Positions 44,135 to 53,532 of a DNA stretch of 64,000 nt are shown here, piece by piece. A program made the position numbers and the translations under genes. Below the pieces are notes generated by a model, which had not been told where the DNA came from, did no database searches, and saw only the letters and a list, made by a program, of their open reading frames with translations. Location of the stretch: the NCBI RefSeq assembly GCF_900188185.1, contig NZ_FZPA01000001.1, positions 558,001-622,000 of the forward strand, written 5' to 3'. Origin of the DNA: Sphingopyxis indica. Lineage in GTDB: Bacteria; Pseudomonadota; Alphaproteobacteria; Sphingomonadales; Sphingomonadaceae. How positions within the stretch are numbered: position 1 is the first letter of the stretch; every line of letters begins with the position of its first letter.

Positions 44135-44590
44135 CTAACTCACCGCATCGAGCCGTTCGATATCGATTCCGCCCGGCACCAGCATAACCGGGCAGGGCAG
44201 GGTGCCTGCATCATTCCCGGTGAAGTGCGAAACCAGCGGCCCCGGCGCGCCGCTCGGCGCGGTGGCGAGCACCAGCGCGGCGATGTCGTCGCTCGCGCCG
44301 ATCACTTCGCGCACCACTTCGGCGGGCTTTCCCGATTTGACGAGGATTTTGGGCGAGACATTGGCTTCCTGCGCGATGGCGTTCGCCGCGGCTTCGGCGA
44401 GCGCCTCGGCCTGCTCGCGTGCCTCGGCCTCGATCGTCGCCTGAACGCCGCCGAAGGCAAGGAAATCCTGCGGCTCGACGATCGCAAGCACCATCACCCC
44501 GCCACCGGTGCGCGCGGCGCGCCGCGCCGCGAAGCGCAGCGCCAGCGTCGCTTCCGGACTGTCGTCGATCACGACCAGATATGTCCGCAT
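44135..44590 (-). CDS. universal stress protein (UspA family)
   Basis: 151 residues, one Usp domain. It starts MRTYLVVIDDSPEATLALRF with the conserved Asp of beta1, contains a nucleotide-binding-type loop region late in the chain (ALVLATAPSGAPGPL followed by VSHFTGNDAG), and ends in CPVMLVPGG. The classic ATP-binding G-2x-G-9x-G(S/T) is not clean here, so ATP binding is uncertain. Soluble cytoplasmic protein; role in stress survival is by family only. It diverges from pdhC. Confidence 0.87.
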   Translation of the reverse strand: MRTYLVVIDDSPEATLALRFAARRAARTGGGVMVLAIVEPQDFLAFGGVQATIEAEAREQAEALAEAAANAIAQEANVSPKILVKSGKPAEVVREVIGASDDIAALVLATAPSGAPGPLVSHFTGNDAGTLPCPVMLVPGGIDIERLDAVS

Positions 44591-44748
44591 AACCCCCGAC
44601 CCCTCTCGTCATTTTCGCGCGAGAGTGCGTCACATTCGTATGAAAGGCAAGCGTGCCCCGCTGGACCTTGACCCGGCGAATGCTTATGGCGAGGGGGAAT
44701 CCGTAGCGGCACATAATGCCTCCCCACGAGACAGGAACGAAAAGCCCG

Positions 44749-46038
44749 ATGCCCATCGAACTCAAGATGCCCGCCCTCTCGCCGACGATGGAAGAGGGCA
44801 CGCTCGCCAAATGGCTGGTCAAGGAAGGCGACAGCGTCCAGTCGGGCGACCTGCTCGCCGAGATCGAGACCGACAAGGCGACGATGGAGTTCGAAGCGGT
44901 CGACGAAGGCACGATCGCTCAGATCGTCGTTCCCGAAGGCACCGACAATGTGAAGGTCGGCACGGTGATCGCGGTCATCGCCGGCGAGGACGAGGATGCG
45001 AGCGCAGCCAAGGCAGCACCGGCGCCTGCACCGGCACCCGCCGAAGCGAAGAAAGAAGAGCCTAAGGCGGCTCCTGCGCCCGCCGCTCCGGCGCCTGCGC
45101 CTGCGCCGGCTCCCGCTCCCGCTCCCGTCGCTTCGGGCGAGCGCATCAAGGCCAGCCCGCTCGCCAAGCGCCTCGCCGCCGAGCAGGGCATCGACCTTGC
45201 GACGCTGACCGGCAGCGGTCCCGGTGGCCGCATCGTCAAGGCCGACCTCGAAGGCGCACCGACGGGCGCCGCTACCCCCGCGGCCGTGAGCGCCGCGCCG
45301 GCACCCGCACCTGCCGCCGCCGCTCCCGCGCAGCCCTTCGAAACCGAGATTCCGCATAGCGCCGACAAGCTCAGCAATATGCGCAAGACGATCGCCCGCC
45401 GCCTGACCGAAGCGAAGCAGACGATCCCGCACATCTATCTCACGGTCGATATCCAGCTCGACAAGCTGCTGAAACTGCGCGGCGAACTCAATGCCGCGCT
45501 CGAACCGCAAGGGATCAAGCTCAGCGTCAACGACCTGCTCATCAAGGCGCTCGCCAAGTCGCTGATCCAGGTGCCCAAATGCAATGTCAGCTTCGCGGGC
45601 GACCAGCTCATCAGCTATCAGCGCGCCGATATTTCGGTCGCGGTCAGTGTTCCGGCAGGCCTGATCACCCCGATCATCGTCGGCGCCGACGAAAAATCGG
45701 TGAGCAAGATTTCGGTGGAGATGAAGGAACTTGCGGCGCGCGCCAAGGACGGCAAGCTCCAGCCGCACGAATATCAGGGCGGCACCGCGAGCATCAGCAA
45801 TATGGGGATGTTCGGCATCAGCCAGTTCGACGCGGTGATCAACCCGCCGCAGGGCATGATCATGGCGATCGGCGCGGGCGAGAAACGGCCGTGGGTCGTC
45901 GACGACGCGCTCGCGATCGCAACCGTGATGTCGGCCACGGGCAGCTTCGACCATCGCGCGATCGACGGCGCCGACGGCGCGCAGTTGATGCAGGCGTTCA
46001 AGCAGATCGTCGAAAACCCGCTGGGGCTGGTGGCCTGA
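44749..46038 (+). CDS. pdhC: pyruvate dehydrogenase complex E2 (dihydrolipoamide acetyltransferase)
   Basis: A 429-residue E2 core of the pyruvate dehydrogenase complex. A single lipoyl domain with lipoyl-lysine Lys43 in [12 protein letters not shown] is followed by an Ala/Pro/Lys linker (about 85-130), a peripheral-subunit-binding domain ([29 protein letters not shown]), another Ala/Pro linker, and the catalytic domain ending with [14 protein letters not shown], which has the active-site His. ATG 44749 is preferred over 44716. The E1 genes are not in the window; lpdA follows two genes later, so the operon order is E2, small membrane protein, E3. Confidence 0.95.
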   Translation: MPIELKMPALSPTMEEGTLAKWLVKEGDSVQSGDLLAEIETDKATMEFEAVDEGTIAQIVVPEGTDNVKVGTVIAVIAGEDEDASAAKAAPAPAPAPAEAKKEEPKAAPAPAAPAPAPAPAPAPAPVASGERIKASPLAKRLAAEQGIDLATLTGSGPGGRIVKADLEGAPTGAATPAAVSAAPAPAPAAAAPAQPFETEIPHSADKLSNMRKTIARRLTEAKQTIPHIYLTVDIQLDKLLKLRGELNAALEPQGIKLSVNDLLIKALAKSLIQVPKCNVSFAGDQLISYQRADISVAVSVPAGLITPIIVGADEKSVSKISVEMKELAARAKDGKLQPHEYQGGTASISNMGMFGISQFDAVINPPQGMIMAIGAGEKRPWVVDDALAIATVMSATGSFDHRAIDGADGAQLMQAFKQIVENPLGLVA

Positions 46039-46043
46039 TCGGC

Positions 46044-46472
46044 GTGAGTGCGCGAAAGGCGCCCTTTGCCCTCCGCATCCTCCGCCGCGTGCTGCTGCCG
46101 GCGATCGTCGCGGGCGTGCTGTCGAACCTCGCGGTCTATCATATGCTCGGTGCCGAAGGCGCGCTGACCGACTGGAAATCGACCGGGGTGATGGCGGCGA
46201 TCGCGCTCGTCGGCCTGCTTACCGGCGGCTGGATTGCGCTGCGGATCGCCGAGCGGCTGCCGCTGCCCGCGGCGGGACGGCTCGTGCTGTTCGCGGCGGC
46301 GGGGATCGTTACCGGGGGGCTGCTCGCGCTCGCGATCGCCAGCATGATCGTCGACGAGGGGCAGCTTGGGTACATGAAATACGGGCTTGCCGCCGGTGCG
46401 GTCGGCGGGCTCGTCTGGATCTTGATCAATTTCGACCTGGCCGCGGCGCCGGGCAACAGGAGATTATCGTGA
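46044..46472 (+). CDS. small membrane protein between pdhC and lpdA
   Basis: 142 residues from GTG 46044, six bases after the pdhC stop, with its own stop overlapping lpdA by 4 nt. Four hydrophobic segments are seen (about 15-30, 45-65, 75-98, 108-130), and the N-terminus is basic (SARKAPFALRILRRVLLP). I do not recognise a family function. Tight coupling to both PDH genes says it is co-expressed with the complex, but nothing shows a role in it. Confidence 0.72.
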   Translation: MSARKAPFALRILRRVLLPAIVAGVLSNLAVYHMLGAEGALTDWKSTGVMAAIALVGLLTGGWIALRIAERLPLPAAGRLVLFAAAGIVTGGLLALAIASMIVDEGQLGYMKYGLAAGAVGGLVWILINFDLAAAPGNRRLS

Positions 46473-47881
46473 GCGACACCTACGACCTCATCGTCCTCGG
46501 TTCGGGCCCCGGCGGCTATGTCGCGGCGATCCGCGGCGCGCAGCTGGGCCTCAAGACCGCAATCGTCGAGCGCGAGAATCTGGGCGGCATCTGCCTCAAC
46601 TGGGGTTGCATCCCGACGAAGGCGCTGCTGCGCTCGGCCGAAATCTATCATTATATGCAGCACGCCAAGGATTACGGCCTCGCCGCGGCGAGCATCAGCG
46701 CCGATTTGGACGCGGTGGTCAAGCGCTCGCGCGGCGTCGCGAAACAGCTCAATCAGGGCGTCACCCACCTGATGAAGAAGAACAAGATCACGGTGCATAT
46801 GGGCGAGGGCAGGCTCACCGGCGCGGGCAAGCTCGAGATCAAGAGCGAGAAGGGGACCGAAACGCTCTCGGCCAAGCATATCATCGTCGCGACCGGCGCG
46901 CGCGCGCGCGACCTGCCCTTTGCGCCCGCCGACGGCAAGCGCATCTGGACCTATCGCCATGCGATGACCCCGCCCGAAATGCCGAAAAAGCTGCTGGTGA
47001 TCGGATCGGGCGCGATCGGGATCGAATTTGCGAGCTTCTACAACGATATGGGCGCCGAAGTTACGGTGGTCGAGATGCTCGATCGCATCGTTCCTGTCGA
47101 GGATGCCGACGTGTCGAGCTTCCTCGAAAAATCACTGAAAAAACAAGGCATGACGATCCTGACCGGCGCCGGTGTCGAGGAACTGAAGGCAGGCGCGAAC
47201 GGCGTTTCGGCGAAGATCAAGACGAAGGACGGCAAGGTCGAGGCGGGCGACTACAGCCACGCGATCGTCGCGATCGGCATCGTCCCCAACACCGAGAATA
47301 TCGGGCTCGAAGCGCTCAAGGTGAAGACGACCAAGGGCCATATCGACACCGACCCCTGGTGCCGCACCAATGTGCCTGGCCTGTGGGCGATCGGCGACGT
47401 CACCGCGCCGCCGTGGCTCGCGCACAAGGCGAGCCACGAGGGCGTGATCGCCGCCGAAGCGATCGCAAAGGAACTCGGCAACAAGGACGCCCATCCGCAC
47501 CCGATGGATGCCAGGAACATCCCCGGCTGCACCTATTGCCACCCCCAGATCGCGAGCGTCGGCCTGACGGAGGCGAAGGCGAAGGAAGCGGGCTATGACG
47601 TCAAGGTCGGCAATTTCCCCTTCATCGGCAACGGCAAGGCGATCGCGCTCGGCGAGGTCGAAGGCTTTGTGAAGACGGTGTTCGACGCCAAGACCGGCGA
47701 ACTGCTGGGCGCGCACATGGTCGGCGCCGAAGTCACCGAAATGATCCAGGGCTATACCGTCGGCAAGACCGCCGAGCTGGTGGAGGAAGACTTCATGCAC
47801 AGCGTCTATCCGCATCCGACGATCAGCGAGACGATGCACGAGGCGGTGCTGGGCGCCTACGGCCGCGCGCTGCACATCTGA
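46469..47881 (+). CDS. lpdA: dihydrolipoyl dehydrogenase (E3)
   Basis: 470 residues; reoxidises dihydrolipoyl groups of 2-oxoacid dehydrogenase complexes. It has the FAD motif VLGSGPGGYVAAIRGAQLG, redox cysteines Cys42/Cys47 in GGICLNWGCIPTKA, the NAD motif GSGAIGIEFASFYNDMG, the second FAD segment WAIGDVTAPPWLAHKA, and the C-terminal base His in HSVYPHPTISE. Length normal. GTG start overlapping the upstream membrane-protein stop (GTGA). Confidence 0.95.
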   Translation: MSDTYDLIVLGSGPGGYVAAIRGAQLGLKTAIVERENLGGICLNWGCIPTKALLRSAEIYHYMQHAKDYGLAAASISADLDAVVKRSRGVAKQLNQGVTHLMKKNKITVHMGEGRLTGAGKLEIKSEKGTETLSAKHIIVATGARARDLPFAPADGKRIWTYRHAMTPPEMPKKLLVIGSGAIGIEFASFYNDMGAEVTVVEMLDRIVPVEDADVSSFLEKSLKKQGMTILTGAGVEELKAGANGVSAKIKTKDGKVEAGDYSHAIVAIGIVPNTENIGLEALKVKTTKGHIDTDPWCRTNVPGLWAIGDVTAPPWLAHKASHEGVIAAEAIAKELGNKDAHPHPMDARNIPGCTYCHPQIASVGLTEAKAKEAGYDVKVGNFPFIGNGKAIALGEVEGFVKTVFDAKTGELLGAHMVGAEVTEMIQGYTVGKTAELVEEDFMHSVYPHPTISETMHEAVLGAYGRALHI

Positions 47882-47913
47882 CCCCGTCCGTCTTTTCTTA
47901 AACTTTCGTCCCT

Positions 47914-48597
47914 ATGCTGCACGGCATGGGGGCGATGATGCGGACGATCAAATTCGGAACCGGAAAGCTGGCGCTCGGCGCGCTGATGGGCATCATGCTG
48001 CCGATCATCGGGATGCCGATGCTGTTCGGCGGCGTGATGCTGAAGGTCGTCGGCCTGATCTTCGTCGTCGGCGGCCCGCTGGCGTCGGCGGCGAGCATCA
48101 AGCGGCTGCTCGGCGACGGCGTCGCGCTGCAATATGACGCGATACGGGTGCGGGTCGCGACGAGCTGGTCGTCCGAAACTTTCCGCTGGACCGAGGTCAA
48201 GGGCGTCTCGCGCAGCCAGTTCGTCACCCGCATGTGGGGCTTCATCCCGATCAGTCGCCGGAATTTCATCGACTTCAAGGTCCAAGGCGGCGTATTCGGC
48301 ACCCGCACCATCCGTCTTGCCGCCGCTGGGCTCGACCTCAGGAAGCGCGATCTCGACTCGCTCGTCGGCCAGTTGCAGCTGATGCACGCGGCGCAGGCCG
48401 GATCGACCGAAACGCTCGCATCCTTGCAGGCCGCGGTGACTCCGCCCGATCGAGATCCGCTCGAGGGCGAGCCGCGCGACGACGGCTTCGACGCCGATGC
48501 CGCGCTCGCGCGCTATCTCGCGAACCGTCCGGCGCCCGCTCCGGAGGCTTCGCCGGCGCCGCCGGCCCGACCGAGTTTCGGCCGCAAGATCGCCTGA
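47914..48597 (+). CDS. membrane protein with PH-like soluble domain
   Basis: 227 residues. Two closely spaced hydrophobic segments (about 17-35 and 38-60) are followed by a soluble domain of roughly 90 residues (VALQYDAIRVRVATSWSSET, FRWTEVKGVSRSQF, RTIRLAAAGLDL) that resembles the bacterial PH-like/STM3941-type domain, then an Asp/Pro-rich tail. No catalytic residues are evident. It lies 32 bp after lpdA and may be read through from it. Function unknown. Confidence 0.72.
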   Translation: MLHGMGAMMRTIKFGTGKLALGALMGIMLPIIGMPMLFGGVMLKVVGLIFVVGGPLASAASIKRLLGDGVALQYDAIRVRVATSWSSETFRWTEVKGVSRSQFVTRMWGFIPISRRNFIDFKVQGGVFGTRTIRLAAAGLDLRKRDLDSLVGQLQLMHAAQAGSTETLASLQAAVTPPDRDPLEGEPRDDGFDADAALARYLANRPAPAPEASPAPPARPSFGRKIA

Positions 48598-48638
48598 CCC
48601 GGCTTGCGCGCTCACCCGGCGTCGCTTAGGCGCCGGTC

Positions 48639-49277
48639 ATGTCGGTGCGCGCTTCGCTTTTCTTCGCCGCCCTTTGCCTCGCAGCGATGCTGCTGCTGGG
48701 GCTGGCAGTCCCGGCGATGCAGCCACTCGACGAGTGGATTTCGCGCGGCCTGTCGCTCCGCTCAGACACGTCGTCGTCGCTGCTGATTGCCGTCATGCAG
48801 GGAATAAGCTGGCTGGGGGGCGGCGTCGCGCGTTGGGCGATCGTCGTGCTGCTCTGCGCACTTCTCTGGCGCGGGCTTGGCCGGACGACGGCGCTGCGTC
48901 TGTTTGCGGCGGCGCTTACGGCCAATCTCGCCTCAACGTTCCTCAAAAATCTCTATGACCGGCCGCGCCCCGCGCTCGTGCCGCATCTCGATCATGTTTC
49001 GAGCTGGTCTTATCCCAGTGGCCACGCCGCGAGCGTCGCCGCGGTCGCCATTGCGCTCACGCTGCTTTTCCCACCTCGCTGGCGTCGCGGCGCGGCGGCG
49101 GGGGCGGCGCTTGCGATCCTGCTCACCGACCTGTCGCGCGTTACGCTCGGCGTTCACTGGGCGAGCGACGTCGTGGGCGGCACGCTGCTCGGCGCAGCCG
49201 CCGCGCTGGCGATCGCTGGACCTCGCCGGTCGGGTGGGAAACAAGGGTCGGTTCGAACCGCGGTCGATTCTCGTTGA
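48639..49277 (+). CDS. PAP2-family membrane phosphatase
   Basis: 212 residues with about six transmembrane segments. The three phosphatase motifs are present: KNLYDRPRP, YPSGHAAS (catalytic His), and SRVTLGVHWASDVVGG (nucleophilic His). It is expected to dephosphorylate lipid phosphates such as undecaprenyl-PP or phosphatidic acid on the periplasmic side. The N-terminus opens with a membrane segment. It lies 41 bp after the PH-like gene. Confidence 0.9.
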   Translation: MSVRASLFFAALCLAAMLLLGLAVPAMQPLDEWISRGLSLRSDTSSSLLIAVMQGISWLGGGVARWAIVVLLCALLWRGLGRTTALRLFAAALTANLASTFLKNLYDRPRPALVPHLDHVSSWSYPSGHAASVAAVAIALTLLFPPRWRRGAAAGAALAILLTDLSRVTLGVHWASDVVGGTLLGAAAALAIAGPRRSGGKQGSVRTAVDSR

Positions 49278-49372
49278 GCCTCGCTACCGGTCGGCCGCGT
49301 GGCAGTTTTTTTGCTGTCCTACACCGCGCGATTTTGCCATGCCATTTCCGCACTGAGAAACGAGGGGGCGCT

Positions 49373-50704
49373 ATGCGATACAGAGTTAAGTCCGGCAGTT
49401 TTCTGCGGCGTGTCGGATTCGCCGCGGCGGCGTTGGGCGCGACCGGCGCGATGGCGCAGGAGGACGTCGCGGGGCAGCAGACAGTCATCACCGCGGCGCA
49501 CATGCTCGACGTGCAGAGCGGCAAGACGATCGACTATCCGGCGATCTTCGTCGGCGCCGACGGCCGCATCACGAACATCGCCGACGCGCGCACGGTGCGC
49601 TGGGGCGAGGGGGTCAAGCATATCGACCTTGGCGACAGGACCCTGCTGCCTGGCCTGATCGACATGCACGTCCACCTCGACGGCCCGGCCGACATCGGCG
49701 GCTATCGCGGGCTCGAGTTCACCGACAGCTTCTGGGGCATGACCGCGGTCAAGAATGCGCGCGACATGCTCGACGCCGGTTTCACGACGGTGCGCAACGT
49801 CGGGTCGGACAATCGCAACGACATCGGGCTCAAGCAGGCGATCGACGCGGGCTATGCGGTCGGGCCGCGCATCGTGCCCGCGGGCTATGCGCTCGGCGCG
49901 ACCGGCGGGCATTGCGACAGCACCTTCCTGCCGCCCAGCCTGGAAAAGGCGGACGGCAAGGAGGAAGGGATCGGCGATACGCCCGACGAACTGCGCTATC
50001 AGGTGCGCCGCCAGCGCAAATATGGCGCCGAAGTGATCAAGGTATGCGCGACGGGCGGCGTCTTTTCGCGCAACACCGAACCGGGGCAGTTGCAGGTGCC
50101 GGAGAATGAACTGCGCGCGATCGCCGACGAAGCGCATCAGTGGGGGCTGCGCGTGGCGGCGCACGCGCACGGTGCCGCGGGCATCCGCACCGCGATCGCC
50201 GCGGGAATCGACACGATCGAACATGCCAGCCTTGTCGACGACGAAGGCATCCGCATGGCCGTGACGCGAAAGAGGCCCGTCTGGTTCGGGATGGACATCT
50301 ATAACACCGAATATACGCAGGCCGAGGGCGCAAAAAACGGCGTTCTCGAGGATAATCTGCGCAAGGATCGCGAGATCGCCCAGATTCAGCGCGACAATTT
50401 TCGCAAGGCGCACCGCGCCGGCGTGCGGATGGTCTTCGCATCCGACGCGGGGGTGATGCCGCATGGCGACGTCGGCAAGCAGTTCCGCGTGATGGTCGAA
50501 TATGGAATGACCCCGATGCAGGCGATCCAGGCGGCAACGAAGAACGCCGCCGAGGCGCTGGGGCGCGAGGGCGATGTGGGCGCGATCGCGGTCGGCCGCT
50601 ATGCCGACATCGTCGCGGTCGATGGCGATCCGCTGGCGAATATTCGCGAACTTGAAAGCGTCGATGCGGTGCTGAAGGGCGGGGTGCTGGTGAAGGGAGA
50701 ATGA
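49373..50704 (+). CDS. secreted amidohydrolase (imidazolonepropionase/Xaa-Pro dipeptidase-like)
   Basis: 443 residues from ATG 49373, with a Tat/Sec-like signal peptide (basic MRYRVKSGSFLRR, then a hydrophobic Ala-rich stretch to GAMAQE). A metal-dependent TIM barrel: first metal ligands in LIDMHVHLDGP, then HAHGAAGIRTA, the His in TIEHASLVDD, and the Asp in VFASDAGVMPHG. The related group includes dipeptidases and organophosphate or ochratoxin amidases, so a periplasmic amide hydrolase is the fair call. GGGGGCG precedes the ATG. Confidence 0.87.
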   Translation: MRYRVKSGSFLRRVGFAAAALGATGAMAQEDVAGQQTVITAAHMLDVQSGKTIDYPAIFVGADGRITNIADARTVRWGEGVKHIDLGDRTLLPGLIDMHVHLDGPADIGGYRGLEFTDSFWGMTAVKNARDMLDAGFTTVRNVGSDNRNDIGLKQAIDAGYAVGPRIVPAGYALGATGGHCDSTFLPPSLEKADGKEEGIGDTPDELRYQVRRQRKYGAEVIKVCATGGVFSRNTEPGQLQVPENELRAIADEAHQWGLRVAAHAHGAAGIRTAIAAGIDTIEHASLVDDEGIRMAVTRKRPVWFGMDIYNTEYTQAEGAKNGVLEDNLRKDREIAQIQRDNFRKAHRAGVRMVFASDAGVMPHGDVGKQFRVMVEYGMTPMQAIQAATKNAAEALGREGDVGAIAVGRYADIVAVDGDPLANIRELESVDAVLKGGVLVKGE

Positions 50705-50708
50705 GAGG

Positions 50709-50772
50709 CGTCGCCCCAGCGAAAGCCGGGGCCGCTATCGCCGCCGCAGACTGCCAGCGGCCCCAGCTTTCG
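50709..50772. repeat. palindromic element family E
   Basis: CGAAAGCCGGGGCCGCT (50720-50736) and AGCGGCCCCAGCTTTCG (50756-50772) are inverted copies. It sits between the convergent amidohydrolase and phosphatase genes. The motif resembles the element inside bioB. Confidence 0.75.
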
Positions 50773-50774
50773 AC

Positions 50775-51560
50775 CTATACCACCAGCCGGTCGACCAGCG
50801 CCTCGCGCATCGCCGGCGTGAAGTTCAGCACCGCTTCGGCATAGCCCGGTATGTCGCCATGATCGCGCCGCACCGTGGCGAGCGCGGCGTCGAGATAGGC
50901 GGGGTTGACCGACATCAGCGCGCGGATCGCATCGTCCTTGATCTCGGCGCCATAGCGCTGGCGGATATGCGCGGCGCCCTGGGCGATGCGTTCCTCGATC
51001 TTGCCCGCGCTGTTGGTGAGCAGATAGTCGTGCATCAGATCGTCCTCATGGACGCCGAGCAGGCGATGGACGATCGCGACGGCAAAACCCGTGCGATCCT
51101 TACCCGCGACGCAATGGACGAGGCTGGGCGTATCATATTCGACGAGCGCGGAGAGATAGAGCCGCAACGTTGCGACGAGTGCCGAGCGGTACGGCATACC
51201 GGCATAGGTGTCGATCATCCGCGCCCGCGCGGTCGGGGCGTCGATCGCGCCTCCTGCCGCCTGCAAGTGCGGGGCGAGGCCCGCGGTGATGCCGCCGGCG
51301 AACAGGACGCGGCCTGCGAAATTCTCGCTGCGCCGGCACAGATGGATTTCGCGCTCGTCGTCGCCGCGCAGGTCGATGATCGTCTCGATCCCCAGCGCGT
51401 CGATCGCCGCCAGATCCTCGTCGACGGCTTCGACATGGTGCGCCGAGCGCCACAGCATCCCGTCGCGCAGCCGCCCGCCGCCCTCGACGGCATAGCCGCC
51501 ATAGTCGCGGAAATTATGGACGCCCGACAGGGGCAGGACGCGATCGGCGAGCATCGTCAT
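50775..51560 (-). CDS. tyrosine phosphatase (Y_phosphatase3 family)
   Basis: 261 residues from ATG 51560. The C-x5-R loop is HCVAGKDRTG, with the N-terminal VHNFRDYGGYAVEGGGRLRD typical of this family (LipA-/Mptpb-like phosphatases with tyrosine or phosphoinositide activity). A general-acid Asp precedes the loop in the usual region (IIDLRGDDERE). The ATG overlaps the enoyl-CoA hydratase stop by 4 nt, so it is the last gene of the acyl-CoA cluster, where its role is unclear. Confidence 0.88.
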   Translation of the reverse strand: MTMLADRVLPLSGVHNFRDYGGYAVEGGGRLRDGMLWRSAHHVEAVDEDLAAIDALGIETIIDLRGDDEREIHLCRRSENFAGRVLFAGGITAGLAPHLQAAGGAIDAPTARARMIDTYAGMPYRSALVATLRLYLSALVEYDTPSLVHCVAGKDRTGFAVAIVHRLLGVHEDDLMHDYLLTNSAGKIEERIAQGAAHIRQRYGAEIKDDAIRALMSVNPAYLDAALATVRRDHGDIPGYAEAVLNFTPAMREALVDRLVV

Positions 51561-52360
51561 TCTCCCGTAAAGACCGGCGCCCGCTTTTCCACAAAGGCGT
51601 CGATCGCCTCGCGATTGTCCGCGGTTTCGTGGACGATCGCCTGATAGGCCGCGCTGAGCTCGAGAATGTCGCTCATCCGGCTGTGCTGCGCCTCGCGCAG
51701 CAGTCGCTTGGTAAGGCGCAGCGCGCGCGGCGGGTTGCAGGTGATCCGTTCGGCGATCGCGATCGCGCGGTCGATGAGCGCCGCGTCGGGCACCACTTCG
51801 CTGACCAGACCATATTCCTTTGCCGTCGCCGCGTCGAATCGGTCGCCGGTCAGGAACAGCTCGGCGGCGCGCGGATAGCCGAGCACGCGCTGGAGCAGCC
51901 AGGCGCCGCCGTCGCCGGGGACGATCCCCACCTTGATGAAGCTGCACGCGAATTTGGCGCTCTCCACCGCGATGCGGATGTCGCAGGTGCAGGCCAGGTC
52001 GCAGCCGAGCCCGATCGCATGGCCGTTGACCGCGGCGATCATCGGAATCTCGCAGTCCATCAGCGCGCGGATCACCGCCTGCACCCCGCGGCGATAATTG
52101 GCGCGGGTCGAATCGGGCTGGTCGAGCACGCCGATGCCCTTGCGCTCCTGCATCGATTTGAGGTTCCCGCCGGCGCTGAACGCCTTGCCGCTGCCGGTCA
52201 GGATGATCGCGCTGACGCTGCGATCCGCGCCGAGCGCGCGCAGCGTGTCGATAATGTCGTCGCAATCGGCGTGGGTGCCGATCGCATTCATGCTCTCGGG
52301 CTTCGCCATCGTCAGGATCGCGATCTTGTCCCGCCGCTCGACCTGCAGAAATTCGCCCAC
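51557..52360 (-). CDS. enoyl-CoA hydratase/isomerase family protein
   Basis: 267 residues from GTG 52360 (MGEFLQVERRDKIAIL), with GGAAGAGGAGAA-like purine-rich SD sequence upstream. Crotonase fold: oxyanion-hole segments GKAFSAGGNLKSM and GHAIGLGCDLACTCDIRIA; the usual glutamate position (SFIKVGIVPGDGGAWLLQRV) has Val-Gly-Ile-Val-Pro-Gly-Asp, as in many isomerase/hydratase homologues. It hydrates a 2-enoyl-CoA in the beta-oxidation set encoded upstream. Confidence 0.88.
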   Translation of the reverse strand: MGEFLQVERRDKIAILTMAKPESMNAIGTHADCDDIIDTLRALGADRSVSAIILTGSGKAFSAGGNLKSMQERKGIGVLDQPDSTRANYRRGVQAVIRALMDCEIPMIAAVNGHAIGLGCDLACTCDIRIAVESAKFACSFIKVGIVPGDGGAWLLQRVLGYPRAAELFLTGDRFDAATAKEYGLVSEVVPDAALIDRAIAIAERITCNPPRALRLTKRLLREAQHSRMSDILELSAAYQAIVHETADNREAIDAFVEKRAPVFTGE

Positions 52361-52385
52361 GCCTGTTCTCCTCTTCCAACCGCCG

Positions 52386-53516
52386 CTAGCGGACGGCGCC
52401 GCCGTCGCGCAACGTCGCGATCCGCGACGCATCATAGCCGATATCGGCGAGCACCGCATCGGCATCCGCGCCGACCTGTGGCGCGGCGTGCGGCGTATCG
52501 TTGACGGTCGCCGAATAGCGCGGCGCCGGGGCCGGTTGCACCGTGCCGCCGATTTCGACGAAGGTCTTGCGCTCGACATTGTGCGGATGCCGCGGCGCTT
52601 CGGCGAGCGACAGCACCGGCGCGAAGCAGATGTCGGTCATTTCCATGAGCGCACACCATTCGTCGCGCGTTCTGGTCGCGAACAGCGCGGCGAGCTTGTC
52701 CTTGAGCGGCCCCCATTGCGCCGGATCGAGCTGCGCGTCGAAATCGGGATCGGCGTCGAGCCCGGTCTTTTCGCGGAGCAGCGCATAGAATTGCGGTTCG
52801 ATCGACCCGATCGAGATGAACTTGCCGTCGGCGCAAGCATAGGTGTCATAGAAATGCGCGCCGCCGTCGAGCATGTTGACCCCGGCCTCGTCCTTCAGCC
52901 GGCCCATCGCCTTGAACCCCCACGTCATGCCCGCGAGCAGCGCCGAGCCATCGGTCATCGCACAGTCGATCACCTGTCCCTCGCCGGTCTTTGCGGCGTG
53001 GAGCAAGGCGCTGGCCATGCCGAAGGCGAGCATCATCCCGCCGCCGCCGAAATCGCCGACATAGTTGACCGGCGGCACCGGCTTTTCGCCCGCGCGGCCG
53101 ATGCCGTGGAGCACGCCCGAGAGCGCGATATAGTTGATGTCGTGCCCCGCCGCCTGCGCATAGGGGCCGAACTGGCCCCAGCCGGTCATGCGCCCGTAAA
53201 CGAGCTTCGGATTATCGGCGAGCAGCACCACGGGGCCGAGGCCCAGCCGTTCCATCACGCCGGGACGATAGCCCTCGATGATCCCGTCCGCGCTCCTGCA
53301 CAGGTCGCGGGCAACCTGCACCGCATCCGGCTTCTTCATGTCCAGCGCGATCGAGGTGCGGCCGCGCGAGAGCGGATCGCGCGGGTCCATGAAACCGCCG
53401 GGGCGGTCGATGCGGATCACCTCGGCGCCATGATCGGCGAGCATCATGCCGCAGAAGGGGCCGGGACCGATCCCGGCGAACTCGATGATCCTGATGCCCT
53501 TCAGCGGCCCGGCCAT
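52386..53516 (-). CDS. CaiB/BaiF-family CoA transferase or alpha-methylacyl-CoA racemase
   Basis: 376 residues of family III. The AMACR-like catalytic positions can be seen: His in [12 protein letters not shown], Asp in [12 protein letters not shown] and a late Glu around [13 protein letters not shown]. The opening [19 protein letters not shown] fits racemases. It probably epimerises a 2-methyl-branched acyl-CoA before or between dehydrogenation rounds, which would suit branched or isoprenoid substrates. A CoA transferase role cannot be excluded. Confidence 0.87.
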   Translation of the reverse strand: MAGPLKGIRIIEFAGIGPGPFCGMMLADHGAEVIRIDRPGGFMDPRDPLSRGRTSIALDMKKPDAVQVARDLCRSADGIIEGYRPGVMERLGLGPVVLLADNPKLVYGRMTGWGQFGPYAQAAGHDINYIALSGVLHGIGRAGEKPVPPVNYVGDFGGGGMMLAFGMASALLHAAKTGEGQVIDCAMTDGSALLAGMTWGFKAMGRLKDEAGVNMLDGGAHFYDTYACADGKFISIGSIEPQFYALLREKTGLDADPDFDAQLDPAQWGPLKDKLAALFATRTRDEWCALMEMTDICFAPVLSLAEAPRHPHNVERKTFVEIGGTVQPAPAPRYSATVNDTPHAAPQVGADADAVLADIGYDASRIATLRDGGAVR

Positions 53517-53532
53517 GATGCTCTCCTGTTCC

